Source of the DNA: Paenibacillus lycopersici
Lineage (GTDB): Bacteria; Bacillota; Bacilli; Paenibacillales; Paenibacillaceae
DNA length: 64,000 nt
Reading direction: 5' to 3'
Assembly: GCF_010119935.1 (NCBI RefSeq)
Contig: NZ_CP048209.1
Location: 1,483,501-1,547,500 of the forward strand
Part shown: one piece after another, positions 18,246 through 26,839 of the stretch
How positions within the stretch are numbered: the stretch's first letter is position 1
How the letters are laid out: the number at the start of each line of letters is the position of its first letter
Position numbers and translations under genes: made by a program
Notes under the pieces: model-generated
Told to the model about the DNA's origin: nothing
The model's database searches: none
What the model saw: the letters and a program-made list of their open reading frames with translations, nothing else

Positions 18246-19402
18246 GCGGGATTACGACGGTCATCAACCAATGGCGCCAGACGCGGACCAACCGGAAGAA
18301 GAAGCTTGACGCGCCGGACATGGACGTTGCCTCGCAATGGCAGCTCATGTGGTGGAAATTCAAGAAGCATAAACTGGCGGTCATCTCGGCGGTCGTTCTG
18401 ATCCTCATGTACTTGACCGTGGTATTCTGCGAATTCATCTCGCCGAACCTGTCCGACACGCGCTTCACGGCGTACAAGAACGCGCCGCCGCAGAAGATCC
18501 ATTTCGTCGACGCGGATACGGGCTTCTCGTTCCGTCCGTTCGTCTACGGCATGAAGGAGAGCATCAACCAAGAGACGTTCCTGCGGACGTTCGCGGAGGA
18601 CAAGACGAAGAAATACACGATTCACTTCTTCGTGAAGGGCGAGCCTTACAAGATGTGGGGCGTCATCCCGTCCAGCATCCATCTGTTCGGCCTTGGCGAC
18701 AAGGAAGGCGCCGCCATGTTCCTGATGGGAACGGATCAGCTGGGGCATGATCTGTTGTCGCGTCTTATCTACGGCGGACGGATCTCCCTGTCGTTCGGCC
18801 TTGTCGGCATCGTGCTGACGCTTATCATCGGGCTGCTGCTCGGGGGGATATCGGGCTACCTCGGCGGCGTCTCCGACACGATCATTCAACGGATCATCGA
18901 CTTCCTGATCTGCATCCCGACCATCCCGCTATGGATGGCGTTGTCGGCCGCGGTGCCCCGGGACTGGTCGGCGACCAAAATGTACTTCGGCCTGATCATC
19001 ATCTTCTCGGTCATCGGCTGGACCGGCCTGGCCCGCGTCGTGCGCGGCAAAATCCTCTCGCTGCGCGAGGAGGACTTCACGGTGGCGGCCCGTCTGGCGG
19101 GAGCGAGCGATCTGCGCATCATAAGGAAGCATCTGCTCCCTTCCTTCGCGAGTTATATCATCGTCAGCGTGACGCTGTCGATACCGGGCACCATCCTGGG
19201 CGAGACGTCCCTCAGCTTCCTCGGCATCGGGCTGCAGGCGCCGGCGGTTTCATGGGGCGTGCTGCTGCAGGACGCGCAGAACCTGGAGACGCTGGCGCAT
19301 CATCCGTGGCTGCTCTGGCCGGCCGCCTTCATCATGCTCACCGTGCTCATGTTCAACTTTCTCGGAGACGGCCTTCGGGACGCGGCGGATCCTTACAAAT
19401 AA
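18242..19402 (+). CDS. Peptide/oligosaccharide ABC permease, DppC type
   Basis: A 386-residue permease partner of DppB. It has a long charged N-terminal tail (about 40 residues, Arg/Lys-rich), a first helix, a large periplasm-side loop, and five further helices. The contact loop is ARLAGASDLRIIRKHLLPSF. Start ATG 18242 is set by the 4-base overlap with the upstream stop; the longer frame would lie inside the upstream gene. Confidence 0.92.
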   Translation: MSGITTVINQWRQTRTNRKKKLDAPDMDVASQWQLMWWKFKKHKLAVISAVVLILMYLTVVFCEFISPNLSDTRFTAYKNAPPQKIHFVDADTGFSFRPFVYGMKESINQETFLRTFAEDKTKKYTIHFFVKGEPYKMWGVIPSSIHLFGLGDKEGAAMFLMGTDQLGHDLLSRLIYGGRISLSFGLVGIVLTLIIGLLLGGISGYLGGVSDTIIQRIIDFLICIPTIPLWMALSAAVPRDWSATKMYFGLIIIFSVIGWTGLARVVRGKILSLREEDFTVAARLAGASDLRIIRKHLLPSFASYIIVSVTLSIPGTILGETSLSFLGIGLQAPAVSWGVLLQDAQNLETLAHHPWLLWPAAFIMLTVLMFNFLGDGLRDAADPYK

Positions 19403-19484
19403 GCGCATGCTTGCGAAGCAGTTCTGCGCTTGGTCTTCCTTATTCCGGAAAAACCAGCTTACGAAACGTTAAGGAGGGGGACTT

Positions 19485-20498
19485 GTGACACAGCAGGAGA
19501 ACGTCATATTGGAAATGAAGGACGTCAAGGTGCAATTCCGACTGGATGAAGGGCTGCTGAAGGCGGTGGACGGCATCGACCTGCGCATCAAGCGCGGCAA
19601 GACGCTCGGCATCGTCGGCGAGAGCGGCTGCGGCAAGAGCGTCACGTCGCAGGCGCTGCTGCGCATCGTGCCGAAGCCGGGCGAGGTGCACGGGGAGATC
19701 AAGCTGACGCGCAAGAAGCAGGACGGCAGCTTCGAGGTCGTCGATCTGACGAAGCTCGATGCCCGGGGCAAGGAGATTCGGGATATTCGCGGCGGCGAAA
19801 TCGCGATGATCTTCCAGGAGCCGATGAAGGCGTTCTCCCCGATCCATACGATCGGCAATCAGATCATGGAAGCGATCCTGCTGCATTCGACGAGCGACAA
19901 GGAAGAAGCGTACCGGATCGGCGTCGACATCCTGAAGAAGGTCGGCATGTCCAATCCGGAGCAGCGGATGAGCGAATATCCGCATCAGCTCTCCGGCGGC
20001 ATGCGCCAGCGGGCGATGATCGCGATGGCGCTGTCCTGCAGTCCGTCCATCCTCATCGCCGACGAACCGACGACGGCGCTCGACGTCACGGTACAGGCGC
20101 AGGTGCTGCAGCTGATCAACGACCTGAAGGCGAACAACAATACGTCCGTCATCTTCATTACCCATGATCTCGGCGTCATCGCGGAAATGTCCGACGACGT
20201 GGCCGTCATGTATCTGGGGAAGGTCGTCGAATACACCGACGTCGATACGTTGTTCCATAATCCGAAGCATCCGTACACGCGGGCGCTGCTCAATTCGATT
20301 CCTTCGGTGATGCGGGAGAGCAAGCGGCTGGAATCGATCGAGGGCACGGTGCCGTTCCCGATGAATTTGCCGAAGGGCTGCGGCTTCTATTCGCGCTGCA
20401 AGCTGGCGAAGGACGGCGTCTGCAACGTGGACGACGTCCCGCTCGTCGAAGTGGCCGAGGGGCATGCCGTCCGGTGCCTGCGGCTGGATTCGATCTAA
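19485..20498 (+). CDS. ABC transporter ATPase, DppD/OppD type
   Basis: The 337-residue ATPase has Walker A GESGCGKS (residues 45-52), signature LSGGMRQR, Walker B ILIADEPTTALD and an H-loop in FITHDLG. The C-terminal extension holds the cysteine motif of the OppD/DppD tail (GCGFYSRC, then C spaced as in Fe-S-binding members). Start GTG 19485 follows AAGGAGGGGG. It pairs with the OppF-type ATPase 200 bases downstream. Confidence 0.93.
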   Translation: MTQQENVILEMKDVKVQFRLDEGLLKAVDGIDLRIKRGKTLGIVGESGCGKSVTSQALLRIVPKPGEVHGEIKLTRKKQDGSFEVVDLTKLDARGKEIRDIRGGEIAMIFQEPMKAFSPIHTIGNQIMEAILLHSTSDKEEAYRIGVDILKKVGMSNPEQRMSEYPHQLSGGMRQRAMIAMALSCSPSILIADEPTTALDVTVQAQVLQLINDLKANNNTSVIFITHDLGVIAEMSDDVAVMYLGKVVEYTDVDTLFHNPKHPYTRALLNSIPSVMRESKRLESIEGTVPFPMNLPKGCGFYSRCKLAKDGVCNVDDVPLVEVAEGHAVRCLRLDSI

Positions 20499-20562
20499 AA
20501 GAGTGCGGTGAATCAGCAGCCGGAGAGGCGGTATGGAGTCGGAACAGCGTTAGCGGTCGCCT

Positions 20563-20620
20563 TTGTAGTCTGATTTTTTCCGATAATCTCTTACATAAAT
20601 GAAAGAAATCAGAACTACAA
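20563..20620. repeat. Inverted repeat between the two ATPase genes
   Basis: TTGTAGT-CTGATTT (20563-20576) pairs with AAATCAG-A-ACTACAA (20606-20620), one bulged base, 29-nt A+T-rich loop. It sits in an otherwise empty 200-bp gap that breaks the operon spacing and looks like a short MITE-type insertion. Confidence 0.6.
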
Positions 20621-20698
20621 CAGCGAGTGGAGACCCATACTGACCGGAGGCTGCGGGTTTCTCACCGCATTTTTACAATCTGAAGCGGAGGTTGAGCC

Positions 20699-21718
20699 AT
20701 GACGCATGAGGAATTCGTATTGGACGTCCGTTCGATGAAGAAATATTTTCCGATCAAGCAAGGGTTCATGAAGCGAACCGTCGGGTTCGTCAGAGCCGTC
20801 GACGATGTGCATATTCAGATCCGGCCCGGCGAGACGCTCGGACTGGTCGGCGAATCCGGCTGCGGCAAGACGACGCTCGGGCGCTGCGTGCTGCGGGCGA
20901 TCGAGCCGACGTCGGGCACGACGCTGTTCCAGGACCGGCAAGGCCGGATCAAAGACGTGACGAAGCTGAACAACCAGGAGCTGCGGGCGATCCGCAGAGA
21001 TATGCAGCTCATCTTCCAGGATCCGTATTCGTCGCTTAACCCGCGGATGACGGTGCTCAACATTATCGCGGAGCCGCTCATCTGCAACGGGATGGCCCGG
21101 GGCGAGCAGATCAAGGACCGCGTCATGGAGCTGATGGAGATGGTCGGCTTGAACAGCCGGCATCTGGAGCGGTACCCGCATGCGTTCAGCGGCGGGCAGC
21201 GCCAGCGGATCGGGATCGCGCGGGCGCTGGCGACGAATCCGAAGTTCATCGTGTGCGACGAAGCGGTCTCGGCGCTCGACGTGTCCGTGCAGGCCCAAAT
21301 CATCAATCTGCTGCAGGATCTGCAGGAGAAGCTGCATCTCAGCTACCTGTTCATTTCGCATGATCTCGGCGTCATTCAGCATATCTCCAACCGGGTCGGC
21401 GTCATGTACGTCGGCAAAATGGTCGAGACGGCGGCGACGAAGGAGCTGTTCGCGAACCCGCAGCATCCGTATACGGAAGCGCTGCTGTCCGCCAAGCCCA
21501 TGCCGGACCCGCGCAAGAAATCGAGCCGGATCATCCTGGCCGGCGAGGTCGCCAATCCGGCGAAGCCGCCATCCGGCTGCTATTTCCATCCGCGCTGCCC
21601 GTACGCGCAGGACATCTGCAAGAGCCAGGCGCCGGCATTCAGGCAGGTCGGCGAAGGGCATTATTCGGCCTGCCATTTCGCAGGCGAGCTGCAGCTGCAA
21701 GGAGCGGTTGCGCAATGA
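20699..21718 (+). CDS. ABC transporter ATPase, DppF/OppF type
   Basis: The 339-residue ATPase has Walker [10 protein letters not shown], signature FSGGQRQR, Walker [13 protein letters not shown], and the OppF-type cysteine tail ([14 protein letters not shown]). ATG 20699 follows GCGGAGG. The stop overlaps the start of a small membrane-protein gene by 4 bases, so that gene belongs to the same transcript. Confidence 0.93.
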   Translation: MTHEEFVLDVRSMKKYFPIKQGFMKRTVGFVRAVDDVHIQIRPGETLGLVGESGCGKTTLGRCVLRAIEPTSGTTLFQDRQGRIKDVTKLNNQELRAIRRDMQLIFQDPYSSLNPRMTVLNIIAEPLICNGMARGEQIKDRVMELMEMVGLNSRHLERYPHAFSGGQRQRIGIARALATNPKFIVCDEAVSALDVSVQAQIINLLQDLQEKLHLSYLFISHDLGVIQHISNRVGVMYVGKMVETAATKELFANPQHPYTEALLSAKPMPDPRKKSSRIILAGEVANPAKPPSGCYFHPRCPYAQDICKSQAPAFRQVGEGHYSACHFAGELQLQGAVAQ

Positions 21719-22122
21719 CGGCCATCGCCTTGATTCTGCTCCTCTTCCTCGCCGCCTTGTCTCTGGTCATGCTCGCATCCATCTGGTACATGCGGTTCAT
21801 GCTGAACAAGATATTCGGCGAGAAGCACCGCGACCTCGAGCATATTACGGCCACCGGCACGATACCGGAGCGCTGGTCGCTGAAGCATACGAAGCGGATG
21901 ATCCGCCTTCGCGAGAAGGGGGACGACAAGGCGCTCGCCGGCGCGCAGCGGTCGGCCGCCCGCAGCTACGTCAGGAAGATCCGCCGCTTGGCGGCTTATG
22001 TTAACAAAACCAATCTCGTCGAGAACGAAGAAACGCGCCAGTTCATGCTGCGCAGCTTGAAGCAGGTATCTCGCGAGTGGAGCGAAGAGGTGCAGAATGG
22101 ATCCTTTGCTGCAGGAACATAG
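21715..22122 (+). CDS. Small membrane-anchored protein of unknown function
   Basis: A 135-residue product with one N-terminal membrane helix (residues 3-27) followed by a very basic, probably helical cytoplasmic part ([29 protein letters not shown]). It is not recognised. Coupling to the ATPase gene by an ATGA overlap and to the next gene by a 26-base overlap suggests that it is made with the transporter, perhaps as an accessory or an assembly factor. Confidence 0.7.
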   Translation: MTAIALILLLFLAALSLVMLASIWYMRFMLNKIFGEKHRDLEHITATGTIPERWSLKHTKRMIRLREKGDDKALAGAQRSAARSYVRKIRRLAAYVNKTNLVENEETRQFMLRSLKQVSREWSEEVQNGSFAAGT

Positions 22123-22564
22123 AAGGCAAACCGTAGCCGGATTTCTGTCCGTGGCGCTGACCGTCGTCCTTGCCGCCCTCGGCATCGCCGATTGGCTGGC
22201 GGTACGGGGAGCGTTCATCGATCTGCTGTCCCGCGCCGGGGTGGATCCGTACGCGTGGCAGGCCGTCGAATACGGCACGTTCATCACGCTCGGCATCATC
22301 TGGCTCGCGTATGTGTACTACGCGCAGCATTATTTGAAGCAACGGGCCGACGCCGGGAAGATCTGGGCGGCCTGCGCGAAGCTGCTGGCCATCCAGCTTG
22401 CGCTCTTGTTCGTATGCGAGCTGGCGATTTATGCCATGGACGGGAAGAAGAACGCGACGGCGGATTGGCTGCTGGCCGCCGCCGAGGGCTTGTGCGCGCC
22501 GGTGCTGTTCTTCGTGTCCGCGGCGTTGGCGAAGAGGGCGGTTCCCTCCGAATCCGAACGATAA
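22097..22564 (+). CDS. Small polytopic membrane protein of unknown function
   Basis: The 155-residue product has about four membrane helices (near residues 14-34, 57-75, 93-112 and 122-143) and short loops. It overlaps the previous small gene by 26 bases in another frame, with GGAGCGAAGAGG before ATG 22097. No family was recognised. Its position at the end of the Dpp-type operon links it to transport or envelope function only by inference. Confidence 0.7.
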   Translation: MDPLLQEHRRQTVAGFLSVALTVVLAALGIADWLAVRGAFIDLLSRAGVDPYAWQAVEYGTFITLGIIWLAYVYYAQHYLKQRADAGKIWAACAKLLAIQLALLFVCELAIYAMDGKKNATADWLLAAAEGLCAPVLFFVSAALAKRAVPSESER

Positions 22565-22601
22565 TCCGGGCCGCAATTAACTCAGGCAAGGGGGGACGAT
22601 C

Positions 22602-23363
22602 ATGCTCGTCGCGGAAAGATACCAATACATCCTGAGGATGGTGAACGAGAAAGGAAGCATACGCGTCGCCGAGCTCAGCCAATTGTGCAAGGTGACGGAG
22701 GAAACGATTCGCCGCGACCTCGACCGGCTGGAAGGCGAGGGCCGGCTGCTGCGCAGCTACGGCGGCGCGATCCGCATCGGGCCGCAGGCGGAAACCCCCT
22801 ATCTGCTCAGGGAGACGGCGCATGTCGCGGAGAAGCAGCGCATCGCCGCGGCAGCCGCGAAGTTCGTCGAGCCCAATGAGCGGATCGTGCTGGATGCCAG
22901 CACGACGGCATGGCATCTGGCCTCGGAGCTGCCCGACATCCCGCTGACGGTGGTGACGAACTCGCTGAAGGTCGCGTTCGTGCTCAGCGAGAAGAAGAAC
23001 GTCGTCGTCATCAGCACCGGCGGCACGCTCGTTCCGAACTCGCTCTCCTTCGTCGGCCCGCTGGCCGAGCAATCGCTGGAAGAGTATTATGTCGATAAAG
23101 CGTTCATTTCGTGCAAAGGCGTCCACATGGAGCGCGGCATCTCCGAATCGAACGAGCTGCAGGCGAGGGTGAAACGGAAGATGGTCGGCATGGCGGAGCA
23201 TGTATACCTGCTGGCCGACTTCAGCAAATTCAATACGCAAGCGTTTACGACGATTACCGGCCTGGACCGGATCGGCCATCTCGTCACGGATGCGCAGACG
23301 CCGGACGAATACGTGCAGCAGCTGCGGCGGCGATCCATCGACGTCATACAGCTGCCGGAGTGA
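22602..23363 (+). CDS. DeoR family transcriptional regulator
   Basis: A 253-residue repressor with the DeoR helix-turn-helix at residues 20-55 (VAELSQLCKVTEETIRRDLD) and the phospho-sugar-sensing domain behind it (VLDASTTAWHLA, TGGTLVPNSLSFVGPLAE). ATG 22602 follows AAGGGGGGAC. It is transcribed with the acyltransferase 14 bases downstream. The effector cannot be named; no phosphosugar kinase is adjacent. Confidence 0.88.
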   Translation: MLVAERYQYILRMVNEKGSIRVAELSQLCKVTEETIRRDLDRLEGEGRLLRSYGGAIRIGPQAETPYLLRETAHVAEKQRIAAAAAKFVEPNERIVLDASTTAWHLASELPDIPLTVVTNSLKVAFVLSEKKNVVVISTGGTLVPNSLSFVGPLAEQSLEEYYVDKAFISCKGVHMERGISESNELQARVKRKMVGMAEHVYLLADFSKFNTQAFTTITGLDRIGHLVTDAQTPDEYVQQLRRRSIDVIQLPE

Positions 23364-23377
23364 AGGAGCGTGCAGGC

Positions 23378-24517
23378 ATGGAACGCAACGCCGGATTGGA
23401 TCTGATCCGCAGCAGCGCGATTCTGCTCGTCTTGCTGTGCCACGGGCTCGGTTTCTTCTTCATGACCTATCGCGATTTCAATCCGTTCAATTACGTGACC
23501 GGCTATCTGGGCGTGGAATTGTTCTTCGTGCTGAGCGGCTTCCTGATCGGCCGGATTCTGCTGCAGGAGGTCGTGGAGAACGGCTCCTTGTCCCGGCTCG
23601 GCGTCTTCTACGTCCGCCGCTGGTTCCGGACGCTGCCGCTCTACTGGCTGGCGGTCGCCATGACGTATCTGTTCGTGACGCATCGCATGGATGCGACGAA
23701 CCTGGTTTTCCTGCAGAACTTCGACGAGGAGCATCTGGCCTTCTTGCCGATCTCGTGGAGCTTGTCGATCGAAGAATGGTTCTACCTGCTCATCCCGTTG
23801 CCGCTGCTGCTCGCGGGCAAGTTCCGCCGCAAGCCGGCCGCCTTCTTCACCGTCTCGGCGCTGCTCATCGTCTTCTTCCCGGCGCTGCGGATGATCGAGG
23901 TTCATGCCCATCAGCCGGTATGGGATTACGGGGTTCGCAAGCAAATTCCGCTCCGGCTCGACAGTCTCGTGTTCGGCGTCCTGCTCGCCGGGATCAAGAC
24001 GTACCACGCGGCCTTCTATCGGAAATACGTCGCGGGCAAAGCGGCGCTGGCGATCGCGGTCGCGGGACTGGCTTATTTCAGCGGTTACCTGGTGTACACC
24101 GGCATCGCGGATCAGACGATGGACCGGTCCTGGTTCGGCCGGACGCTGCTGTTCAGTCTCGTTTCGTTATGCATCGCGCTCTTGATCGCCGCGGCGGAGA
24201 CGCATATCCCGCGGATGGCGCCGCTTCCGAAGCTGCGCGGCTTCATCGGTTTCGTCAGCGCCCAAAGCTACGGCTATTATTTGTTTCACTGGAATCTGTT
24301 CGTCTGGTTCAGCAAGGAGAATACGACGGCCAGCGTCGGCCACAGCTTGTATTTGCTCGTATGCGCGCTCGTACTGCTGGTCGCGTTTACGTTCGTCGCC
24401 CATCGCTGGTTCGAGGTTCCGATCATGCGCGCAAGGGATCTCCTCACGAAGAAATCAACGCGTCCCGCGTCCTCTTATCCGGCCGGCCGGGACAATGAAC
24501 CGCTTAAGTTCGACTGA
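23378..24517 (+). CDS. Acyltransferase family 3 (OafA-like) membrane protein
   Basis: The 379-residue protein has about ten membrane helices and the family motifs: RSSAILLVLLCHG (with the essential His) near residue 10-22, LSGFLIGRIL, and RRWFRTLPLYW. Such enzymes O-acylate cell-wall or exported sugars from the cytoplasmic side. A longer frame runs upstream through the DeoR gene, but ATG 23378 follows GAAGGAG and starts at the conserved N-terminus. It is followed by a kinase-like gene. Confidence 0.87.
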   Translation: MERNAGLDLIRSSAILLVLLCHGLGFFFMTYRDFNPFNYVTGYLGVELFFVLSGFLIGRILLQEVVENGSLSRLGVFYVRRWFRTLPLYWLAVAMTYLFVTHRMDATNLVFLQNFDEEHLAFLPISWSLSIEEWFYLLIPLPLLLAGKFRRKPAAFFTVSALLIVFFPALRMIEVHAHQPVWDYGVRKQIPLRLDSLVFGVLLAGIKTYHAAFYRKYVAGKAALAIAVAGLAYFSGYLVYTGIADQTMDRSWFGRTLLFSLVSLCIALLIAAAETHIPRMAPLPKLRGFIGFVSAQSYGYYLFHWNLFVWFSKENTTASVGHSLYLLVCALVLLVAFTFVAHRWFEVPIMRARDLLTKKSTRPASSYPAGRDNEPLKFD

Positions 24518-24555
24518 TCGAGAATAACCCGCGGGAGGAAGGGAGGCGGAAGCCG

Positions 24556-25470
24556 ATGACGGCCTATGCGAAACCGACGATCGAACCCGCCGCAATCGCA
24601 AGCGCGATCGGCTATCATTTCGGAGAGGGCGCGACGGACATCGCGCCCGTAAGCGGCGGCAATCTAAGCAGCGTGTTCGCTTTCCGCCACAACGGCAAGG
24701 ACTACATCATCAAATTCAGCGATATGGAGCAGGCGTACGCGACGGAATGGTACGTCTCGAAGCTGCTCCGGAAGCACGGCGTTCCGTTCCCGAGATGCAT
24801 CGGGCAGGGGCAATCCGGCCCGCTGGCTTATTCGATTCTGGAACGGATTCCCGGGCGCAATCTCGTCGACTGCACGGCGGCGGAGCAGGCTGCTCAGCGT
24901 CCCGAGGTGATCGGCCTGCTGACGGCGATGAACCATGCGGACGTAAGCGAGACCGCGGGCTTCGGCTGGATCAAGCCGGACGGCGGCGGGACCTTCCCGT
25001 CGTGGAAGGACTACGTCGTTTCGTTCTTCGCCAAGGAGCAGTCCGGGTTCTGGGAAGGCTGGCGGGACATTCCCGGCCTGGAGCCGGACGTCGCCGACGA
25101 ATGCTACGCGCGGCTGCTGGCGTTCTCGGCGTACAACGAGCCGCACCGCCATTTCGTCCATGGCGACGTTTCCCCGTGGAATATGCTGTCGGACGGCAGC
25201 CGGATTACCGGGATCATCGACGGCAACTTCGCCTATGGCGACTTCGTCGTCGACGTGGCCACCCTGCGCATCATGACGGGGGACGCGAATATCGAGACCG
25301 AATACCGGGCGCACAGCGAGAAGCTGGGCATCGCGCTCCCGGATTACGAGGAGCGGCTGGTCGGCGCGTATTATTTCAAAGGGCTGGACGGACTTCGTTT
25401 CTTCGCCAAGATGGGGCGGGAGAACGATTACCGGCATATGCGGCAGTTTCTGTTGTCGTTAACGAACTGA
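24556..25470 (+). CDS. Aminoglycoside phosphotransferase (APH) family kinase
   Basis: A 304-residue small-molecule kinase of the APH/choline-kinase fold. The N-lobe has SGGNLSSVFAF and YIIKFS, the catalytic loop is HGDVSPWNML (Asp and Asn present), and the metal site is in IIDGNFAYGD, where the more usual Trp-Glu after Asp is replaced. Substrate is unknown: it may be an antibiotic, a sugar or an amine. ATG 24556 follows GGAGGAAGGGAGG. It probably shares a transcript with the acyltransferase, 38 bases upstream. Confidence 0.8.
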   Translation: MTAYAKPTIEPAAIASAIGYHFGEGATDIAPVSGGNLSSVFAFRHNGKDYIIKFSDMEQAYATEWYVSKLLRKHGVPFPRCIGQGQSGPLAYSILERIPGRNLVDCTAAEQAAQRPEVIGLLTAMNHADVSETAGFGWIKPDGGGTFPSWKDYVVSFFAKEQSGFWEGWRDIPGLEPDVADECYARLLAFSAYNEPHRHFVHGDVSPWNMLSDGSRITGIIDGNFAYGDFVVDVATLRIMTGDANIETEYRAHSEKLGIALPDYEERLVGAYYFKGLDGLRFFAKMGRENDYRHMRQFLLSLTN

Positions 25471-25642
25471 CCGGAGCGGAACGGAGCAGAGCGTTTGCGG
25501 GATCAGGGCGAAGCAGAATTAGAGCGAGTCAGAGCGCTTGTGGGAGGCAGGGCGGATCAAATCAGAGACAGAGCGAATCGGGGCGCTTGCGGGATCAGGG
25601 CTGCCGCCGGCGAATCTGGATGCCATGAAGAAGCGGAGAACG

Positions 25643-25667
25643 TTCATTGTCCTTCTCGGACAATGAA
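25643..25667. repeat. Perfect 10-bp palindrome arms (TTCATTGTCC/GGACAATGAA)
   Basis: The arms are separated by 5 bases and stand just upstream of the terminator. They could be an operator or add to the terminator. The 170 bases before it are a monotonous GAGCG/CAGAGCG-rich stretch without a gene. Confidence 0.55.
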
Positions 25668-25678
25668 TCGGAGCGCAG

Positions 25679-25719
25679 GACCTCGAAATCCACGGCAAAG
25701 TGGAGGACGAGGTCTTTTT
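25679..25719 (+). terminator. Terminator after the APH-type kinase gene
   Basis: GACCTCG pairs with CGAGGTC and TCCAC with GTGGA, followed by five T. Confidence 0.7.
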
Positions 25720-25733
25720 GTCGGAATGAGAGA

Positions 25734-25762
25734 TTTACAGTCTTGCTTCGGCGGCCTATAAT
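25734..25762 (+). promoter_or_regulatory. Sigma-A-like promoter of the SDR gene
   Basis: TTTACA (25734-25739), a 17-bp spacer, and a perfect TATAAT (25757-25762), 70 bases before the gene. Confidence 0.75.
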
Positions 25763-25831
25763 CGTCTTGATACTGGAAACGCGATTGGATCGGCATGGCT
25801 CAAGAACGATAGAATCGAAGGAGAGATCGTG

Positions 25832-26557
25832 ATGAAATACGCGGTAGTAACCGGAGCGGACCGGGGGCTTGGCTATGCGTTGACCGTGCAATTGCTGGAC
25901 GCGGGCTATACGGTGTTCGCGGGTCAGTTCATGCCCGACTGGCCGGCGCTCGATCGGCTGAAGGAAGAGAGAGGCGAGCGGCTGATCGTGCTGCCGCTCG
26001 ATATTTCGAACGGGAGCAGCGTCGGCGAGGCCGCCGCGCGAATCGCGGCATTGACGGACCGGGTCGACCTGCTCGTCAACAACGCGGGCCTCGGGGGCGA
26101 CTATACCTCTAGTATTTTCGGCGAGATCGATTACGAGAGGCTCGAACGCATCTATCGCGTCAATGCGATGGGACCGCTGCGGGTGACGCAGGCGCTGAAC
26201 GCGCCGCTGCTACAGGGCGAGCATAAGCTTGTCGTGAATATTTCCTCCGAGGCGGGACAGATCAATCAGGCGTCGCGGGAAGGCTGGTACGGGTACTGCA
26301 TGTCGAAGGCCGCTCTGAACATTCAATCGAACATCCTGCACAACCAGCTGCGCAAGCACGGAGGCAAAGTGCTCGTCATCCATCCGGGCTGGATGCAAAG
26401 CTATATCAGCGGCACGTTGAACGAGAGCGCGGCGATTACGCCGGACGAAGCGGCGACGGGCATTATGAGTATCATCGGCGAATACGTGGCGGAGACGACG
26501 GATCGCAAGCACCCGGCTTTCCGCGATTATTCCGGCGCCGAGATGAGCTGGACGTAA
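25832..26557 (+). CDS. Short-chain dehydrogenase/reductase (SDR)
   Basis: The 241-residue classical SDR has the cofactor motif TGADRGLGYAL, the NNAG motif, and the catalytic YCMSK (YxxxK) with a Ser upstream in VNISSEAG. It would oxidise or reduce an alcohol/ketone with NAD(P). ATG 25832 is preferred to GTG 25829; GAAGGAGAG is upstream. It is a single-gene unit with its own promoter and terminator, and the substrate is unknown. Confidence 0.88.
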   Translation: MKYAVVTGADRGLGYALTVQLLDAGYTVFAGQFMPDWPALDRLKEERGERLIVLPLDISNGSSVGEAAARIAALTDRVDLLVNNAGLGGDYTSSIFGEIDYERLERIYRVNAMGPLRVTQALNAPLLQGEHKLVVNISSEAGQINQASREGWYGYCMSKAALNIQSNILHNQLRKHGGKVLVIHPGWMQSYISGTLNESAAITPDEAATGIMSIIGEYVAETTDRKHPAFRDYSGAEMSWT

Positions 26558-26574
26558 CGTATCGATTAACGCGC

Positions 26575-26608
26575 AGAGCGATCGGACCTCATGTCCGATC
26601 GCTCTTTC
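26575..26608 (+). terminator. Terminator after the SDR gene
   Basis: A perfect 12-bp stem (26575-26586 with 26594-26605) and 7-nt loop, with only a short T run. Confidence 0.65.
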
Positions 26609-26670
26609 GCATATAACGATCACGGCCCCTCCCGCGATGCGTTGATTACTGACGGCCGTCATGCGCCGTC

Positions 26671-26700
26671 GCGCTTCGCGCAGGGAGCTGCGCGAAGCGC
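26671..26700. repeat. Perfect 12-bp-arm hairpin upstream of the PucR gene
   Basis: GCGCTTCGCGCA pairs with TGCGCGAAGCGC across six bases. A separate perfect palindrome CTAACGTTAG lies at 26798-26807, 33 bases before the regulator start, and is the better operator candidate. Confidence 0.6.
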
Positions 26701-26839
26701 CGAGGCATGATCTCCTTCATGCACCGCATGGCTCGTCGCGTGGCGCCTGCAGCTATTGCGAATAGCAAGAATGGGCAGCGGGGTGGTAGGCTAGTAACTA
26801 ACGTTAGACAGGACATCGAGTCGCCTGTCAGAAAGCGAA

